This document shows, piece by piece, positions 15,436 through 24,462 of a stretch of DNA of 64,000 nucleotides (positions within the stretch are counted from its first letter, which is position 1; each line of letters starts with the position of its first letter). Location of the stretch: positions 62,001 to 126,000 of the forward strand of contig JAXLUJ010000010.1 in assembly GCA_046329575.1 (NCBI GenBank). Reading direction: 5' to 3'. Position numbers and translations under genes: made by a program. The DNA comes from UBA1941 sp046329575. Lineage in GTDB: Bacteria > Bacteroidota > Bacteroidia > Chitinophagales > LD1. The notes below the pieces were generated by a model, which was given only the letters and a program-made list of their open reading frames with translations, searched no databases and was not told where the DNA came from.

Positions 15436-16236
15436 ATGCAACTGGCAGCACACCTCAAAAATTCATTTCAGGCCGAAGGGGATTATTCGCAAGTGAGCGA
15501 GGCTCCTGAGGTAGTGGTGATGCAGTTAGGTGAAAATGTATTTCGCTATGCTATTTGGAATGCCGGTGAAGAATCTCCTGTATTTATTGGCACCTATCAC
15601 TTTTCACCCGGGTTACCAGATCAAGAGCAGGAAAAAGAACTGCGCGCCATTTTTATGAAAGACGGGTTGTTACACCGTACCTACAGCAATGCCTTGTTGG
15701 TGTGGCAAACGCCGTTTGAAATACAGCCTGAAACAGCAGATGCTATACCGAATGTACCAGGAGTTCATATGCAGCACTGCCATGAGCAGCAAGCGGTGCT
15801 ATTTTACGAAACGCCTGAATACCTTAAAAGGCTTTTTGCAGAACACTTCCCCCATATCAAACTGTTTCACTCCGGGGCCGTACTGATTAATTCTTACAAC
15901 AAGACACCAAAGGACCCATCAGCGTTGTTGGTTCATGTAAATAACGGTTCCATTGAAGTAGTGGTGGTTTCAGATAAGGGATTGCAGTTATACAACAGAT
16001 ATGAATTCCGATCGGTGAACGACTTTATGTACTTTGTACTTTTAGCTGCAACTGAAACCCGTCTTGACCGTAATCAAACCACTTTGTATCTTACGGGAGA
16101 AATTGAAGAAGACGCAGCAGTGAGCCGTCAATGCCGGATGTATTTCAAGAACGTTATCTTTTTGCACACCGGTGATGGTAGCCATCAGGGCCATCGTTAT
16201 TATTTACTGAACAACGCGAAGTTATGCGCATCGTAG
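15436..16236 (+). CDS. DUF3822 family protein
   Basis: The protein of about 266 residues belongs to DUF3822, a Bacteroidota family commonly found directly upstream of rsmD. It has an actin-like/ASKHA look (two related beta-rich halves, with ALLVHVNNGSIEVVVVSDKGLQLYNRYEFRS in the second), similar to PilM-like folds; function is unknown. I chose ATG 15436; a GTG at 15403 overlapping the folK stop would add eleven residues. Its end overlaps the rsmD start by 13 bases, so the two are surely co-transcribed. Confidence 0.85.
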   Translation: MQLAAHLKNSFQAEGDYSQVSEAPEVVVMQLGENVFRYAIWNAGEESPVFIGTYHFSPGLPDQEQEKELRAIFMKDGLLHRTYSNALLVWQTPFEIQPETADAIPNVPGVHMQHCHEQQAVLFYETPEYLKRLFAEHFPHIKLFHSGAVLINSYNKTPKDPSALLVHVNNGSIEVVVVSDKGLQLYNRYEFRSVNDFMYFVLLAATETRLDRNQTTLYLTGEIEEDAAVSRQCRMYFKNVIFLHTGDGSHQGHRYYLLNNAKLCAS

Positions 16237-16772
16237 GAGGATCAATGAAAGCGCGGCAATTCCATCCGCCGCAGAATATACCCACACGCCCCACTACCGA
16301 CATGGCGAAGGAAGGATTGTTTAACGTGCTCAACAACAGTTTTAATTTTGACAACATCAAAGTGCTTGATTTATTTGGAGGAACCGGCAGCATCAGTTAT
16401 GAATTTGCCTCCCGCGGATGTACCGACATTACTACGGTAGAAATTTTCCCCAAATGCGCGAATTTTATCAAGAAGACTGCTGCTGATTTTGGATTTGACA
16501 GTATTCAGGTTTATCAGCAGGATGTATTCCGGTTCATGGAGATGACCACTGCTAAATATGATCTCATTTTTGCCGGCCCACCGTACCCACTGCCAAACCT
16601 GAATACGATTCCGGATGTGCTGTTTCAGCACCAGTTATTAGATGGCGATGGTTGGTTTGTACTGGAACACAATCCCGACCACAATTTCGAAAAACATCCA
16701 AAGTTTTATAAATCGAAGAATTACGGCACTACCATATTCGCCATTTTCCGGAATCGGGGAAAAGAAGAATAG
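16224..16772 (+). CDS. rsmD: 16S rRNA (guanine966-N2)-methyltransferase RsmD-like
   Basis: The 182-residue Rossmann methyltransferase starts MRIVGGSMKARQF, typical for RsmD, with the PTTDMAKEGLFNVL segment and the SAM-binding VLDLFGGTGSISYE (47-60). RsmD methylates G966 of 16S rRNA. The catalytic motif IV, usually [DN]PP[YF], reads A-G-P-P-Y at 117-121: the acidic or amide residue is replaced by glycine (codon GGC). This could be a lineage variant or lost activity. The start overlaps the DUF3822 gene by 13 bases. Confidence 0.88.
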   Translation: MRIVGGSMKARQFHPPQNIPTRPTTDMAKEGLFNVLNNSFNFDNIKVLDLFGGTGSISYEFASRGCTDITTVEIFPKCANFIKKTAADFGFDSIQVYQQDVFRFMEMTTAKYDLIFAGPPYPLPNLNTIPDVLFQHQLLDGDGWFVLEHNPDHNFEKHPKFYKSKNYGTTIFAIFRNRGKEE

Positions 16773-16779
16773 GCGATCC

Positions 16780-19095
16780 TTAAAAAGGATATCCGATGGC
16801 CAAATTGAACTGTCCCTGTTGAATGGTCCATTTGTTGGCACTTTGAATTCGCGGATCGCGGATCGGAACGCCATAATCGAAGCGCACCACAAAAAAGTTG
16901 AAATCCAGGCGAATTCCTGCTCCTACATCTACTGCAAATTCGTTCCAGAACCGATTGAATTTAAATTCGCCATTCGGGCGTTCCGAATCTTTGTTCATCA
17001 GCCAAACATTGCCTACATCGGCAAAAAGCGCTGATTTCAGCCATTTGTAAATATCGAAACGGAATTCGCCATTCAGCTCCATCTTAATGTCGCCGGTTTG
17101 ATTGAAAAAGCTAAACACGCGGTTGCTTTTGATACCTTCCGGGTTCACATAACTTCCCGGACCAATTTCGCGCACCAGAAACCCGCGAAGACTGTTTGGC
17201 CCGCCTACAAAAAATTGTTTTACAAAAGGGATGGTGGTTGAATTTCCAAATGGATAGGCAACGCCTAAAAAAGTGCGGCCGGCCAGGCTGCTGTGGGCTC
17301 CCAGGCGATAGTAGCCACGAATATCAAATTCGCCACGCAGGAATTCGGAAAATTCCAGTCCGGCAATCTTATACGGCCCGGTATGATTCTTACCTATGTT
17401 TGCAAGCGAAAATCCGGCCATCAAAATGTTGCCCGCAGTTTCCAAAGTAGTTCGGAAATACAAATTCTTCTTGTCGTTCTTGGTTACCTGATTATTGTAT
17501 ATGTAGGTATAATTCGGGCCAAAGATGAACTGCTCCTGATAACTGCTTTTCAGCGATGGATTTGCCGCCAATCGTTCAATGAACGATTCCCCTTTTTTAG
17601 GAAGCAGGAACATACTAAAACTGATGGGGTTCAGCAGATGGCGCATAAAAGCGTTCTGGTTCCATTCATACCCGAATGAAGCATTAAAGCTATGCAGCGT
17701 GTAGAAAAACACGCGATGATAATTTCCACCGGTATTATCGATAGTGTCGAAATCAAAACGATTTTCAAATGAGTATTTCAGGTTGATGCGCGTTTTGGGG
17801 CTTTTGTCCTTGAAATGATCCTTCTTTATAAATGGAAATAGAAATTTGGCGAAATAATAGGAAACGTTTGCAGTAAAATCAGTGGTGATCAGGCTCACCG
17901 GTTCATTTCGGCCGTATTGAAACTGTACGCCGCTACTCAAATCAATGGCAAACAGGTCTGATCGGTGAAACAAATTCCTGTTCTTATACGACAGTGTGGC
18001 CGCCACTCCAAAAAAGCCTTCCAGGTTAACATTAGCCTGCACCTCGGCCGAAACGGTTTGCTTTTTTGCCGGAGCCAGATTGATGAGCGCATCTAACATA
18101 CGATCGCGGCCGGGGGCTTTGGTAAAATCTACGGTAATAAATTTGAAAGCACCGAGATCAGCGAACCGCCGTAGCGTTTTCTGGTAGTTTTCTTTGGAAT
18201 ATAGTTGATCACGTTTAAAGAAAATGGCATCGCGCATCACATTCCTGTGCACGAAAATCTTACGTTGAATAAAATGAAATTCATTTTCCGTTATGGTATC
18301 ATTTGCAAGCTTACGGCGTCCTTGAGGCACTTCTGTAGTTACATAGATATCGTTGATCCAGTACTGCTGATGCGGCATGCTATCGGAGGGCTGAACGATA
18401 CGTTCTTTTACAAAAACGGTAAGCGGCTGCCTATTGGTATCCAAATCAAAGGTTACAAAATCGCGGGTGAAGTAGTAGTAGCCTGAGTTTTTGAGAATGG
18501 CTTCGGTGCGTTCTCGTTCACCCTTCAGCTTCGTGATATCAAAGCGTTCCCCTTTTTTTAATAAAGAGGCTTTCTGCTTAGAAGCGGCGATGGAATCGGT
18601 TTTAAATGGTGCTGATGGAAATTCAATATCACCAAAGCTCCAAACCGGACCGGGTTGAACGGTATAGATTACGGTTGTTTTCTTCTTTTTTGTAACTACC
18701 TGATGCGTTACTTGTGCGCCGAAATAACCATAGTTCTGCATGTAGTTGGTCATGGCGCGGTCGCTCTTATCGGTGGCATCATTATCGAAAATCACAGGTG
18801 CTTCGCCTACCTTATTTTTAATCCACCATCTGAATTTGGTTTCCTTATCCTGATTCGCTGAAGTATATAACCATAACTTAAGAGGTAGAAAGCCGAACAC
18901 TTTGGTGTTTGGACGTTGTGCGGCAATATGACCAAGATCTTCCCATACCTTTCTGCGATCCGGAATCTTCTTAGTGCTGATGAAGGTAACTTTGTTCCGC
19001 ACCAGAAGGGTTTCCCCATCTCGCATTTTCTTAGTGACGTGACATCCTGATGCCCCTAAAAGCAACATTAAAAAAAAGACCCACCGCCTTTGCAT
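16780..19095 (-). CDS. tamL: TamL: lipid-anchored TamA-like Omp85 outer-membrane protein
   Basis: The protein of about 771 residues starts MQRRWVFFLMLLLGASGCHVTKK, a lipoprotein signal with the Cys after ASG. POTRA-like repeats (roughly 30-330) precede a 16-strand Omp85 barrel with the conserved GGPNSLRGF (lid-lock) motif and a C-terminal aromatic strand ending YPF. Lipidated TamA homologues named TamL are characteristic of Bacteroidota and work in outer-membrane protein assembly, normally with TamB. No tamB is beside it. An upstream in-frame ATG at 19164 would add 23 residues that spoil the signal and overlap the divergent gene, so ATG 19095 is chosen. Confidence 0.88.
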   Translation of the reverse strand: MQRRWVFFLMLLLGASGCHVTKKMRDGETLLVRNKVTFISTKKIPDRRKVWEDLGHIAAQRPNTKVFGFLPLKLWLYTSANQDKETKFRWWIKNKVGEAPVIFDNDATDKSDRAMTNYMQNYGYFGAQVTHQVVTKKKKTTVIYTVQPGPVWSFGDIEFPSAPFKTDSIAASKQKASLLKKGERFDITKLKGERERTEAILKNSGYYYFTRDFVTFDLDTNRQPLTVFVKERIVQPSDSMPHQQYWINDIYVTTEVPQGRRKLANDTITENEFHFIQRKIFVHRNVMRDAIFFKRDQLYSKENYQKTLRRFADLGAFKFITVDFTKAPGRDRMLDALINLAPAKKQTVSAEVQANVNLEGFFGVAATLSYKNRNLFHRSDLFAIDLSSGVQFQYGRNEPVSLITTDFTANVSYYFAKFLFPFIKKDHFKDKSPKTRINLKYSFENRFDFDTIDNTGGNYHRVFFYTLHSFNASFGYEWNQNAFMRHLLNPISFSMFLLPKKGESFIERLAANPSLKSSYQEQFIFGPNYTYIYNNQVTKNDKKNLYFRTTLETAGNILMAGFSLANIGKNHTGPYKIAGLEFSEFLRGEFDIRGYYRLGAHSSLAGRTFLGVAYPFGNSTTIPFVKQFFVGGPNSLRGFLVREIGPGSYVNPEGIKSNRVFSFFNQTGDIKMELNGEFRFDIYKWLKSALFADVGNVWLMNKDSERPNGEFKFNRFWNEFAVDVGAGIRLDFNFFVVRFDYGVPIRDPRIQSANKWTIQQGQFNLAIGYPF

Positions 19096-19162
19096 GGCGG
19101 TAACATACATCAATTTTCGGGATACTTGTTTTCGCTGTGCTGTGAATAATGTATTATTGTCC

Positions 19163-19897
19163 ATGGCGCTCTCTAAAGCGAAAATCAGCTATATCCGCTC
19201 GTTGCATCAAAAGAAATATCGCCAAATGTATGCCAAATTTTTGGTGGAAGGCGATAAGTCGGTGCGTGAGTTAATGAACAGCAAATTTTCAATAGATGAG
19301 ATTTTTGCAACACCGACGTGGCAGGGTCAACACCAAAAGCTGGAAATTGTGAGTGATGCTGAGCTGGAAAATTTATCTACCATGCCATCGCCCGATCAGG
19401 TGATCGCCGTGGCTTGCCAAACGCAGGAGCGTTCCCTGGAATTGGAAAACGATAAATTTTATGTTGCCTGCGATGGTATTAACGATCCGGGAAATGCAGG
19501 AACAATTTTGCGCATTGCCGATTGGTTTGGCGCTGCAGGTGTATTGTTCTCGAAAAATAGTGTGGAAATTTACAATCCAAAAGTAGTGTCGTCTTCGAAG
19601 GGATCCATTTTTCGCGTACCATTTTTTGAAGCTGATTTGGCAGCAACCTTTCGCAAACATCCCGAACTCCCCATTTTGGGCACAGATATGCACGGAACGC
19701 CACTGGATCAGATCCATTTGCCTGCTAGTGGTATTTTGGTTATGGGCAGCGAAGCTCACGGTATTAGCAGCGAACTTCAGCCGTTATTAAAATTGAAAGT
19801 GGCTATTCCTTCCTATGGGAAGGCGGAATCGCTAAACGTAGGTGTAGCAACCGGAATATTACTTCATGAATGGCGTAGAACTTTTGAAGTGCGATGA
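19163..19897 (+). CDS. TrmH/SpoU family RNA 2'-O-methyltransferase
   Basis: The protein of about 244 residues has the N-terminal substrate-binding domain (SLHQKKYRQMYAKFLVEGDK) and the SPOUT domain with its three motifs: DGINDPGNAGTILRIADWFG, LPASGILVMGSEAHGIS and IPSYGKAESLNVGVATGILLHEW. These enzymes methylate ribose 2'-OH in rRNA or tRNA; the exact site is not readable here. ATG 19163 is chosen because it starts at the conserved domain and leaves a 67-base divergent region to tamL. The dapF ATG overlaps its stop (ATGA). Confidence 0.92.
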   Translation: MALSKAKISYIRSLHQKKYRQMYAKFLVEGDKSVRELMNSKFSIDEIFATPTWQGQHQKLEIVSDAELENLSTMPSPDQVIAVACQTQERSLELENDKFYVACDGINDPGNAGTILRIADWFGAAGVLFSKNSVEIYNPKVVSSSKGSIFRVPFFEADLAATFRKHPELPILGTDMHGTPLDQIHLPASGILVMGSEAHGISSELQPLLKLKVAIPSYGKAESLNVGVATGILLHEWRRTFEVR

Positions 19898-20664
19898 AGA
19901 AATTTTATAAATATCAGGGAACCGGAAACGATTTCATAATTGCTGATAATAGGAATGGGGAATGGCAAGCGATGGATTCCAATCAAATTGCAGCGTTATG
20001 CGATCGCCGTTTCGGAATTGGCGCTGACGGGTTGATGCTTTTAGAAAACGCTGAAGGTTACGATTTCAGAATGGTTTACTTTAATAGCGATGGCAACCAA
20101 AGCACCATGTGCGGCAATGGTGGCCGTTGTTTGGTAAGCTTTGCGGAATACCTGAAAATTGTTCAGAAACACTGTCGGTTTATTGCCGTCGACGGACCAC
20201 ATCAGGCCGAAATTCCCGGACCGTTGGTGAACTTACAGATGCAGGATGTAAAGCTTGTGGAAAAATGGAATGCCGATTATGTATTGAACACCGGTTCTCC
20301 GCATTATGTGCGGTTTGTTCAGCATGTGCGGAACACTGATGTATATGCTGAAGGCCGAAGGTTGCGATACAGCGCCGCATTTGAAAAGAATGGCATCAAT
20401 GTAAATTTTGTGGAAGAGCTGACACCCGGAAAAATCTATGTTCGAACCTACGAAAGAGGGGTGGAAGATGAAACGCGAAGCTGTGGCACCGGTGTGGTGG
20501 CCGCTGCCATAGCCTATTTTTTAAAATCCGGGTTCAGTAAAAATGAAATTGAAATAGAAACGCCGGGCGGGCAATTACGCGTTTGGTTTCAGTATACGAA
20601 CGGCACATTTACGAATGTTTGGTTAAGTGGGCCTGCAGTAAAAGTATTTGAAGGTTGGGTGTAA
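19894..20664 (+). CDS. dapF: Diaminopimelate epimerase
   Basis: The 256-residue enzyme converts LL- to meso-diaminopimelate for lysine and peptidoglycan synthesis. Both catalytic cysteines are present: C73 in TMCGNGGRC and C197 in DETRSCGTGVVAAA. Other family motifs include YQGTGNDFIIADNR at the start and NTGSPHYVRFV. Length is slightly shorter than E. coli DapF but complete. It is translationally coupled to the upstream methyltransferase and abuts the convergent DUF885 gene with no spacer. Confidence 0.97.
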   Translation: MKKFYKYQGTGNDFIIADNRNGEWQAMDSNQIAALCDRRFGIGADGLMLLENAEGYDFRMVYFNSDGNQSTMCGNGGRCLVSFAEYLKIVQKHCRFIAVDGPHQAEIPGPLVNLQMQDVKLVEKWNADYVLNTGSPHYVRFVQHVRNTDVYAEGRRLRYSAAFEKNGINVNFVEELTPGKIYVRTYERGVEDETRSCGTGVVAAAIAYFLKSGFSKNEIEIETPGGQLRVWFQYTNGTFTNVWLSGPAVKVFEGWV

Positions 20665-22395
20665 TCAATGAAGCATCAGTTCACTGATGGCGGTAACCGG
20701 CGCCGAGCCATAGCTCAAAAACTGTTCATGAAAATTTTTCAGGTCGAAGCGCTGGCTTTCTTTCTTTTTCATCGCTTCGCGCAATTCGAGTATTTCGGTT
20801 TGACCCGTGAAATAACTGGTTAGCTGTACCTGAGTAAGCAAGGCGCGTTTGTATTTTTCTGAGGCTTCTGCGCTTTCCTGAAAACATTCTTCCACCAGCA
20901 AATGCTTCACTTGCTGTTCGTTCCAATTGTTTACCTGCACATTATAGTCGAGAATAAAATTGCCTACTTCACGCAAGTTCCACTTGCAATAAAATAACTG
21001 CATTTCAGGTGAATGGTGATAGCCTTCTTCCAAAAGCATACGCTCCACGTAACAGGCCCAACCTTCAATCATAGCGCCATTACCGAGTATAGTCTTAATC
21101 AGGCTTGGAGAACGGTTGGCGTAAATCTGTTGCGTGTAGTGACCGGGAATGGCTTCGTGAATATTCAAAATCTCTAAAATGTAGTTGTTGTATTCGCGCA
21201 AATAACTTTCTGCTTTTTCAGAGGAATACCCTGTAAGCGGCGTTACATTATAATAAGTGGCCTGCTCCTTATCGTATGGTCCGGGACTATTGATACTTGC
21301 ACCAGCCACGCCGGCCATATATTCCGGAGTTTTTCTTACGCGCAACGGTTTCGAACTATCCAAATCGATAATGTGCTTGCTATTGATAAATACAGTAAGT
21401 TCCGGTAACTGCTTTTCAATTGTTGCAATGAACGAATCTTTATGGCAGTGCTTTTGGGAAAGAAATGAGAGTGTTTCCCTTATAAGTTGTAAGGAATCAG
21501 ATGGGGCTGCCGTTTTAATATAGTTGGGCCAAATGGATTGCGAAAGGCCATACATTTCATTCAGCAATTCTTTTTTGCGAATCAAGGCCTTTGCATACAC
21601 TTCATCGGCGCTGTAGTGCGATTGTATTTCATATCGGAATTTTGAAAGGTAAAGTTCTTTCCCGATGCGGCAACTCCGCCATGCAGCCTTATCGCCAAGC
21701 GCTCGTCTTTCTTTCAAAAATGTCACAAAAGATGCTACAGCCTCATCTGCCTGATCGATTTGAGCCTGTAGTTGCTCCTTTTCGGCCACAGAAAGGTTTG
21801 ATTTTTTGATAGAATCAGGAAGAGCCGATTTAAAAAAATAGGAGAGACCTTCGTTCTGTGCTATGGCCAAATCAGTATGTTCCCTGGATGGATTTTTGAT
21901 TTGCTTACGGGCAGCTTGATAATAATCGGGAATGTTATGTAATCGCCCGGCCAGCATCCGAAGATTCGTTTCTAAAGTGGCTTTACTATTGTTGAGCACT
22001 GCATCAATAGCCCCGCCCACATTGTATTGAGAAGGATCCCATTCGTTGGCCTTAAACTCGCGGATGGAGAATATTCCATTATGAAGAAAGTCTTCAATCA
22101 GTTTGTAATCGCACTTTTCTGACGGTGTCAACTTTTCATAGCTATAGCCGGCTAGCGCCTTCTTTTCGGCGTTTAAAAATTGCAGATAGGCAGTTGTTGT
22201 GGTTTCGTTGGGAATTGGCAGAACACTATCATAAGCATGATAACCAATGGAAGAGGCCCAAACCGGATTGTACTTCCAAAGGGTATCTACAAACTCATCC
22301 TCAAACTCACTAAAAGAAGTTAGCGGCCCTGATTTCTTTGATTCGCATCCGGCAATCAGTAAAATAAACGAAAGTCCAAAAACTAAATATTTCAA
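20665..22395 (-). CDS. DUF885 family lipoprotein (putative metallohydrolase)
   Basis: The 576-residue protein has a lipoprotein signal (LSFILLIAGCESKK) and the DUF885 architecture: an N-terminal helical region (FVDTLWKYNPVWASSIGYH) and the C-terminal zinc-type motif HEAIPGHYTQQIYANR with a downstream EGWACYVERML segment providing a likely third ligand. DUF885 proteins resemble M32-type carboxypeptidases and are thought to be peptidases. It lies 2 bases downstream of a small lipoprotein gene in the same direction and is probably co-transcribed with it. Confidence 0.92.
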   Translation of the reverse strand: MKYLVFGLSFILLIAGCESKKSGPLTSFSEFEDEFVDTLWKYNPVWASSIGYHAYDSVLPIPNETTTTAYLQFLNAEKKALAGYSYEKLTPSEKCDYKLIEDFLHNGIFSIREFKANEWDPSQYNVGGAIDAVLNNSKATLETNLRMLAGRLHNIPDYYQAARKQIKNPSREHTDLAIAQNEGLSYFFKSALPDSIKKSNLSVAEKEQLQAQIDQADEAVASFVTFLKERRALGDKAAWRSCRIGKELYLSKFRYEIQSHYSADEVYAKALIRKKELLNEMYGLSQSIWPNYIKTAAPSDSLQLIRETLSFLSQKHCHKDSFIATIEKQLPELTVFINSKHIIDLDSSKPLRVRKTPEYMAGVAGASINSPGPYDKEQATYYNVTPLTGYSSEKAESYLREYNNYILEILNIHEAIPGHYTQQIYANRSPSLIKTILGNGAMIEGWACYVERMLLEEGYHHSPEMQLFYCKWNLREVGNFILDYNVQVNNWNEQQVKHLLVEECFQESAEASEKYKRALLTQVQLTSYFTGQTEILELREAMKKKESQRFDLKNFHEQFLSYGSAPVTAISELMLH

Positions 22396-22397
22396 GA

Positions 22398-22583
22398 TTA
22401 TGGTTTTACACTATCGGCAGCAAACTTGACATCTTTCTCCGGCGCCAGCGAATTGTTGATAGAATCAATTCCTAAGGCATCCACATTGTTAACGGAAGGG
22501 TTATCCACGATTTCGGCGTGACGGCGTTTACAAGAAGTAATTACGAATACGGCCAGCAGGGCGATGATCACAGTTCTTTTCAC
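22398..22583 (-). CDS. Small hypothetical lipoprotein
   Basis: The 61-residue product begins with a GTG start (MKRTVIIALLAVFVITSCKRR), a compact lipoprotein signal with Cys after ITS. The short mature part is hydrophilic (DNPSVNNVDALGIDSINN) and has no recognisable domain. A perfect minus-strand TAAATTTG at 22596-22589 places a predicted transcription start 2-3 bases from the GTG. It precedes the DUF885 gene by 2 bases. Small lipoproteins like this are common in Bacteroidota; function unknown. Confidence 0.65.
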   Translation of the reverse strand: MKRTVIIALLAVFVITSCKRRHAEIVDNPSVNNVDALGIDSINNSLAPEKDVKFAADSVKP

Positions 22584-22588
22584 AAATT

Positions 22589-22596
22589 CAAATTTA
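22589..22596 (-). promoter_or_regulatory. Putative -7 box upstream of the small lipoprotein gene
   Basis: On the minus strand TAAATTTG matches TAnnTTTG exactly. No TTG is seen 17-23 bases upstream, so the call is weak. The predicted start is nearly leaderless relative to the GTG at 22583. Confidence 0.35.
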
Positions 22597-22620
22597 GACC
22601 GCCAATTAAATAAAAAAGTA

Positions 22621-23421
22621 TCAGCGCACTTTCATGCGTTTCACCATTTTCGAAAACACACCCGGAAAATGGCGTTTCATCCATATACCGAATCGCTCTT
22701 TCATTCCACCAACATTCACTTCTTCCTTATTGCATCGGATGGCATTGAGAATTTGGCGAGCAGCCTCATCGGGAATCATACCGTTTTGAGTAGCCTGATC
22801 CATTTGATTGAGCCGTTGTCCGTTGTGATCCAGCGCATTTATCGAAACATCGGTTTTAATAAATCCCGGGCATACCATTAGCACTCTGATGCCGTCGGCT
22901 GCGCATTCTGCCCTCAGCGAGTCGAAAAAACCGTGAAGCGCATGCTTTGAGGCCGAATAACCACTTCGCCAGGGCGTTCCAAATTTCCCTACCGATGAGC
23001 TGATAACCACAAACTCACCATCCTTGTTTTGAAGAAAATGCGGTAGGAGTGCTTTTGTTAGACCTATGGTTCCAAAATAATTGACTTCCATCAGCTTTCG
23101 ATCAACTGCCAAAGCCGTGTCTTTCGCCAGCGAACGCTGGCTCAAACCACCATTATTGATCAGCATATCGATCTTCTTGAAATGCTTTATAGCCTGATTA
23201 ACAGCGGGTTCGAAGGCGCTTTCCACAGAAAGATCAAAAGGCAGGAGCAAACAATCCTTTGCTGAAAGTCCGGTAGCGCGCATTACGCGCGTAAGTTCCT
23301 GCTCGCGCCTTGCGGAAAGAATCAGGCGGGCGCCTGCTTTAGCTAACGCAAAAGCCAGCGCTTCTCCAATGCCCGATGAGGCTCCTGTTACCCAAACCAC
23401 TTTATTCTCAAATGTTTTCAC
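22621..23421 (-). CDS. SDR family oxidoreductase
   Basis: The 266-residue short-chain dehydrogenase starts at a GTG and has VTGASSGIGEALAFALA (NAD(P) binding), MLINNGGLSQRS (NNAG variant with Gly replacing Ala), a catalytic Ser in VVISSSVGKFGTPWRSG and YSASKHALHGF as YxxxK. It resembles the DHRS7/DltE-like SDR group. The specific substrate is unknown. It stands alone, divergent from rpoD copy 2. Confidence 0.9.
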   Translation of the reverse strand: MKTFENKVVWVTGASSGIGEALAFALAKAGARLILSARREQELTRVMRATGLSAKDCLLLPFDLSVESAFEPAVNQAIKHFKKIDMLINNGGLSQRSLAKDTALAVDRKLMEVNYFGTIGLTKALLPHFLQNKDGEFVVISSSVGKFGTPWRSGYSASKHALHGFFDSLRAECAADGIRVLMVCPGFIKTDVSINALDHNGQRLNQMDQATQNGMIPDEAARQILNAIRCNKEEVNVGGMKERFGIWMKRHFPGVFSKMVKRMKVR

Positions 23422-23595
23422 GCTGCGAAAAAATCAATTTTATGATGTGAATCAAATCTGAAATACATTTATTATAGGTTTCCGAAGTAATTATGATAAA
23501 CAATGAATTAAACCGATATTTCGTTGAAATTATCATCCCGACTTTTGGTAGTTTCCCGAAATATTTCAAATTCGTTATACCAATCAACACACGCT

Positions 23596-24462
23596 ATGAG
23601 ACAACTAAAAATTACTAAATCAATTACTAACCGCGACAGTGCTTCACTGGAGCGATATCTACAGGAAATCGGACGAGTAGATCTGATTAATGCCGAGGAG
23701 GAGGTTCGGCTGGCACAACGCATCAAAATGGGCGATGCCGCTGCTCTGGAAAAGCTCACTAAGGCGAATCTTCGATTTGTTGTGAGCGTGGCCAAGCAAT
23801 ATCAGAATCAGGGCCTCACTTTGCCTGACCTCATCAACGAAGGAAATTTAGGACTTATCAAGGCCGCTCAGCGTTTCGACGAAACTAAGGGCTTTAAATT
23901 TATATCGTACGCCGTGTGGTGGATTCGTCAGAACATTATGCAGGCGCTTGCAGAGCAAAGCCGAATTGTACGTTTGCCATTGAATAAAGTAGGATCGCTT
24001 ACCCGCATCAATAAAGCGTTTCAGGCACTGGAGCAGGAGTTCGATCGCGAGCCTACTCCTGAGGAGATCGCAAAATTATTGGATATTGAAGAAGACGAAG
24101 TTCGTACAACCCTTGGAGTTGCCGGCCGTCATGTGAGTGTGGATGCGCCATTTTCTTCCAGTGAAGAAGGTAGTTTAATAGATGTGCTTTCCGATCCGAA
24201 TGCTGAAGCTACTGATCGTCAGGTCGCCTATAATCAATCGCTGCGCGATGAAATCGAAAATTCGCTTCAGGGGTTGCAAGATAAACAAGCTGAAGTGCTA
24301 AAACTGTTTTTTGGTATTGGTTTGGAAGAACCGATGTCGCTTGAAGATATCAGTGAACGCTATTCATTAACCAAAGAACGAGTACGTCAAATCAAGGATA
24401 AAGCGCTAACGCGATTAAAATGTAGTCAGCACAGCAAAGTGTTGAAATCGTACTTGGGCTAA
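23596..24462 (+). CDS. RNA polymerase sigma-70 factor (RpoD paralogue, copy 2)
   Basis: The 288-residue protein starts MRQLKITKSITNRDSASLERYLQEIG and aligns end to end with copy 1 at 3880-4749. Regions 2.2-2.4 are almost identical (DLINEGNLGLIKAAQRFDETKGF; SYAVWWIRQNIMQALAEQSR). Region 4.2 differs more (YSLTKERVRQIKDKALTRLK against LGITRERIRQIKDKAITKLR), which could shift -33 recognition or anti-sigma contacts. The ATG at 23596 is chosen by alignment with copy 1; an upstream in-frame ATG at 23524 would add 24 unmatched residues. It may be a group 2 (stress or stationary-phase) factor, but that is inference. It abuts the convergent amidase gene. Confidence 0.93.
   Translation: MRQLKITKSITNRDSASLERYLQEIGRVDLINAEEEVRLAQRIKMGDAAALEKLTKANLRFVVSVAKQYQNQGLTLPDLINEGNLGLIKAAQRFDETKGFKFISYAVWWIRQNIMQALAEQSRIVRLPLNKVGSLTRINKAFQALEQEFDREPTPEEIAKLLDIEEDEVRTTLGVAGRHVSVDAPFSSSEEGSLIDVLSDPNAEATDRQVAYNQSLRDEIENSLQGLQDKQAEVLKLFFGIGLEEPMSLEDISERYSLTKERVRQIKDKALTRLKCSQHSKVLKSYLG

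Noticed and set aside
16775..16789. ATCCTT/AAGGAT hairpin between rsmD and tamL ends
   Set aside because: Short stem, no T-run on either side, so not called a terminator.
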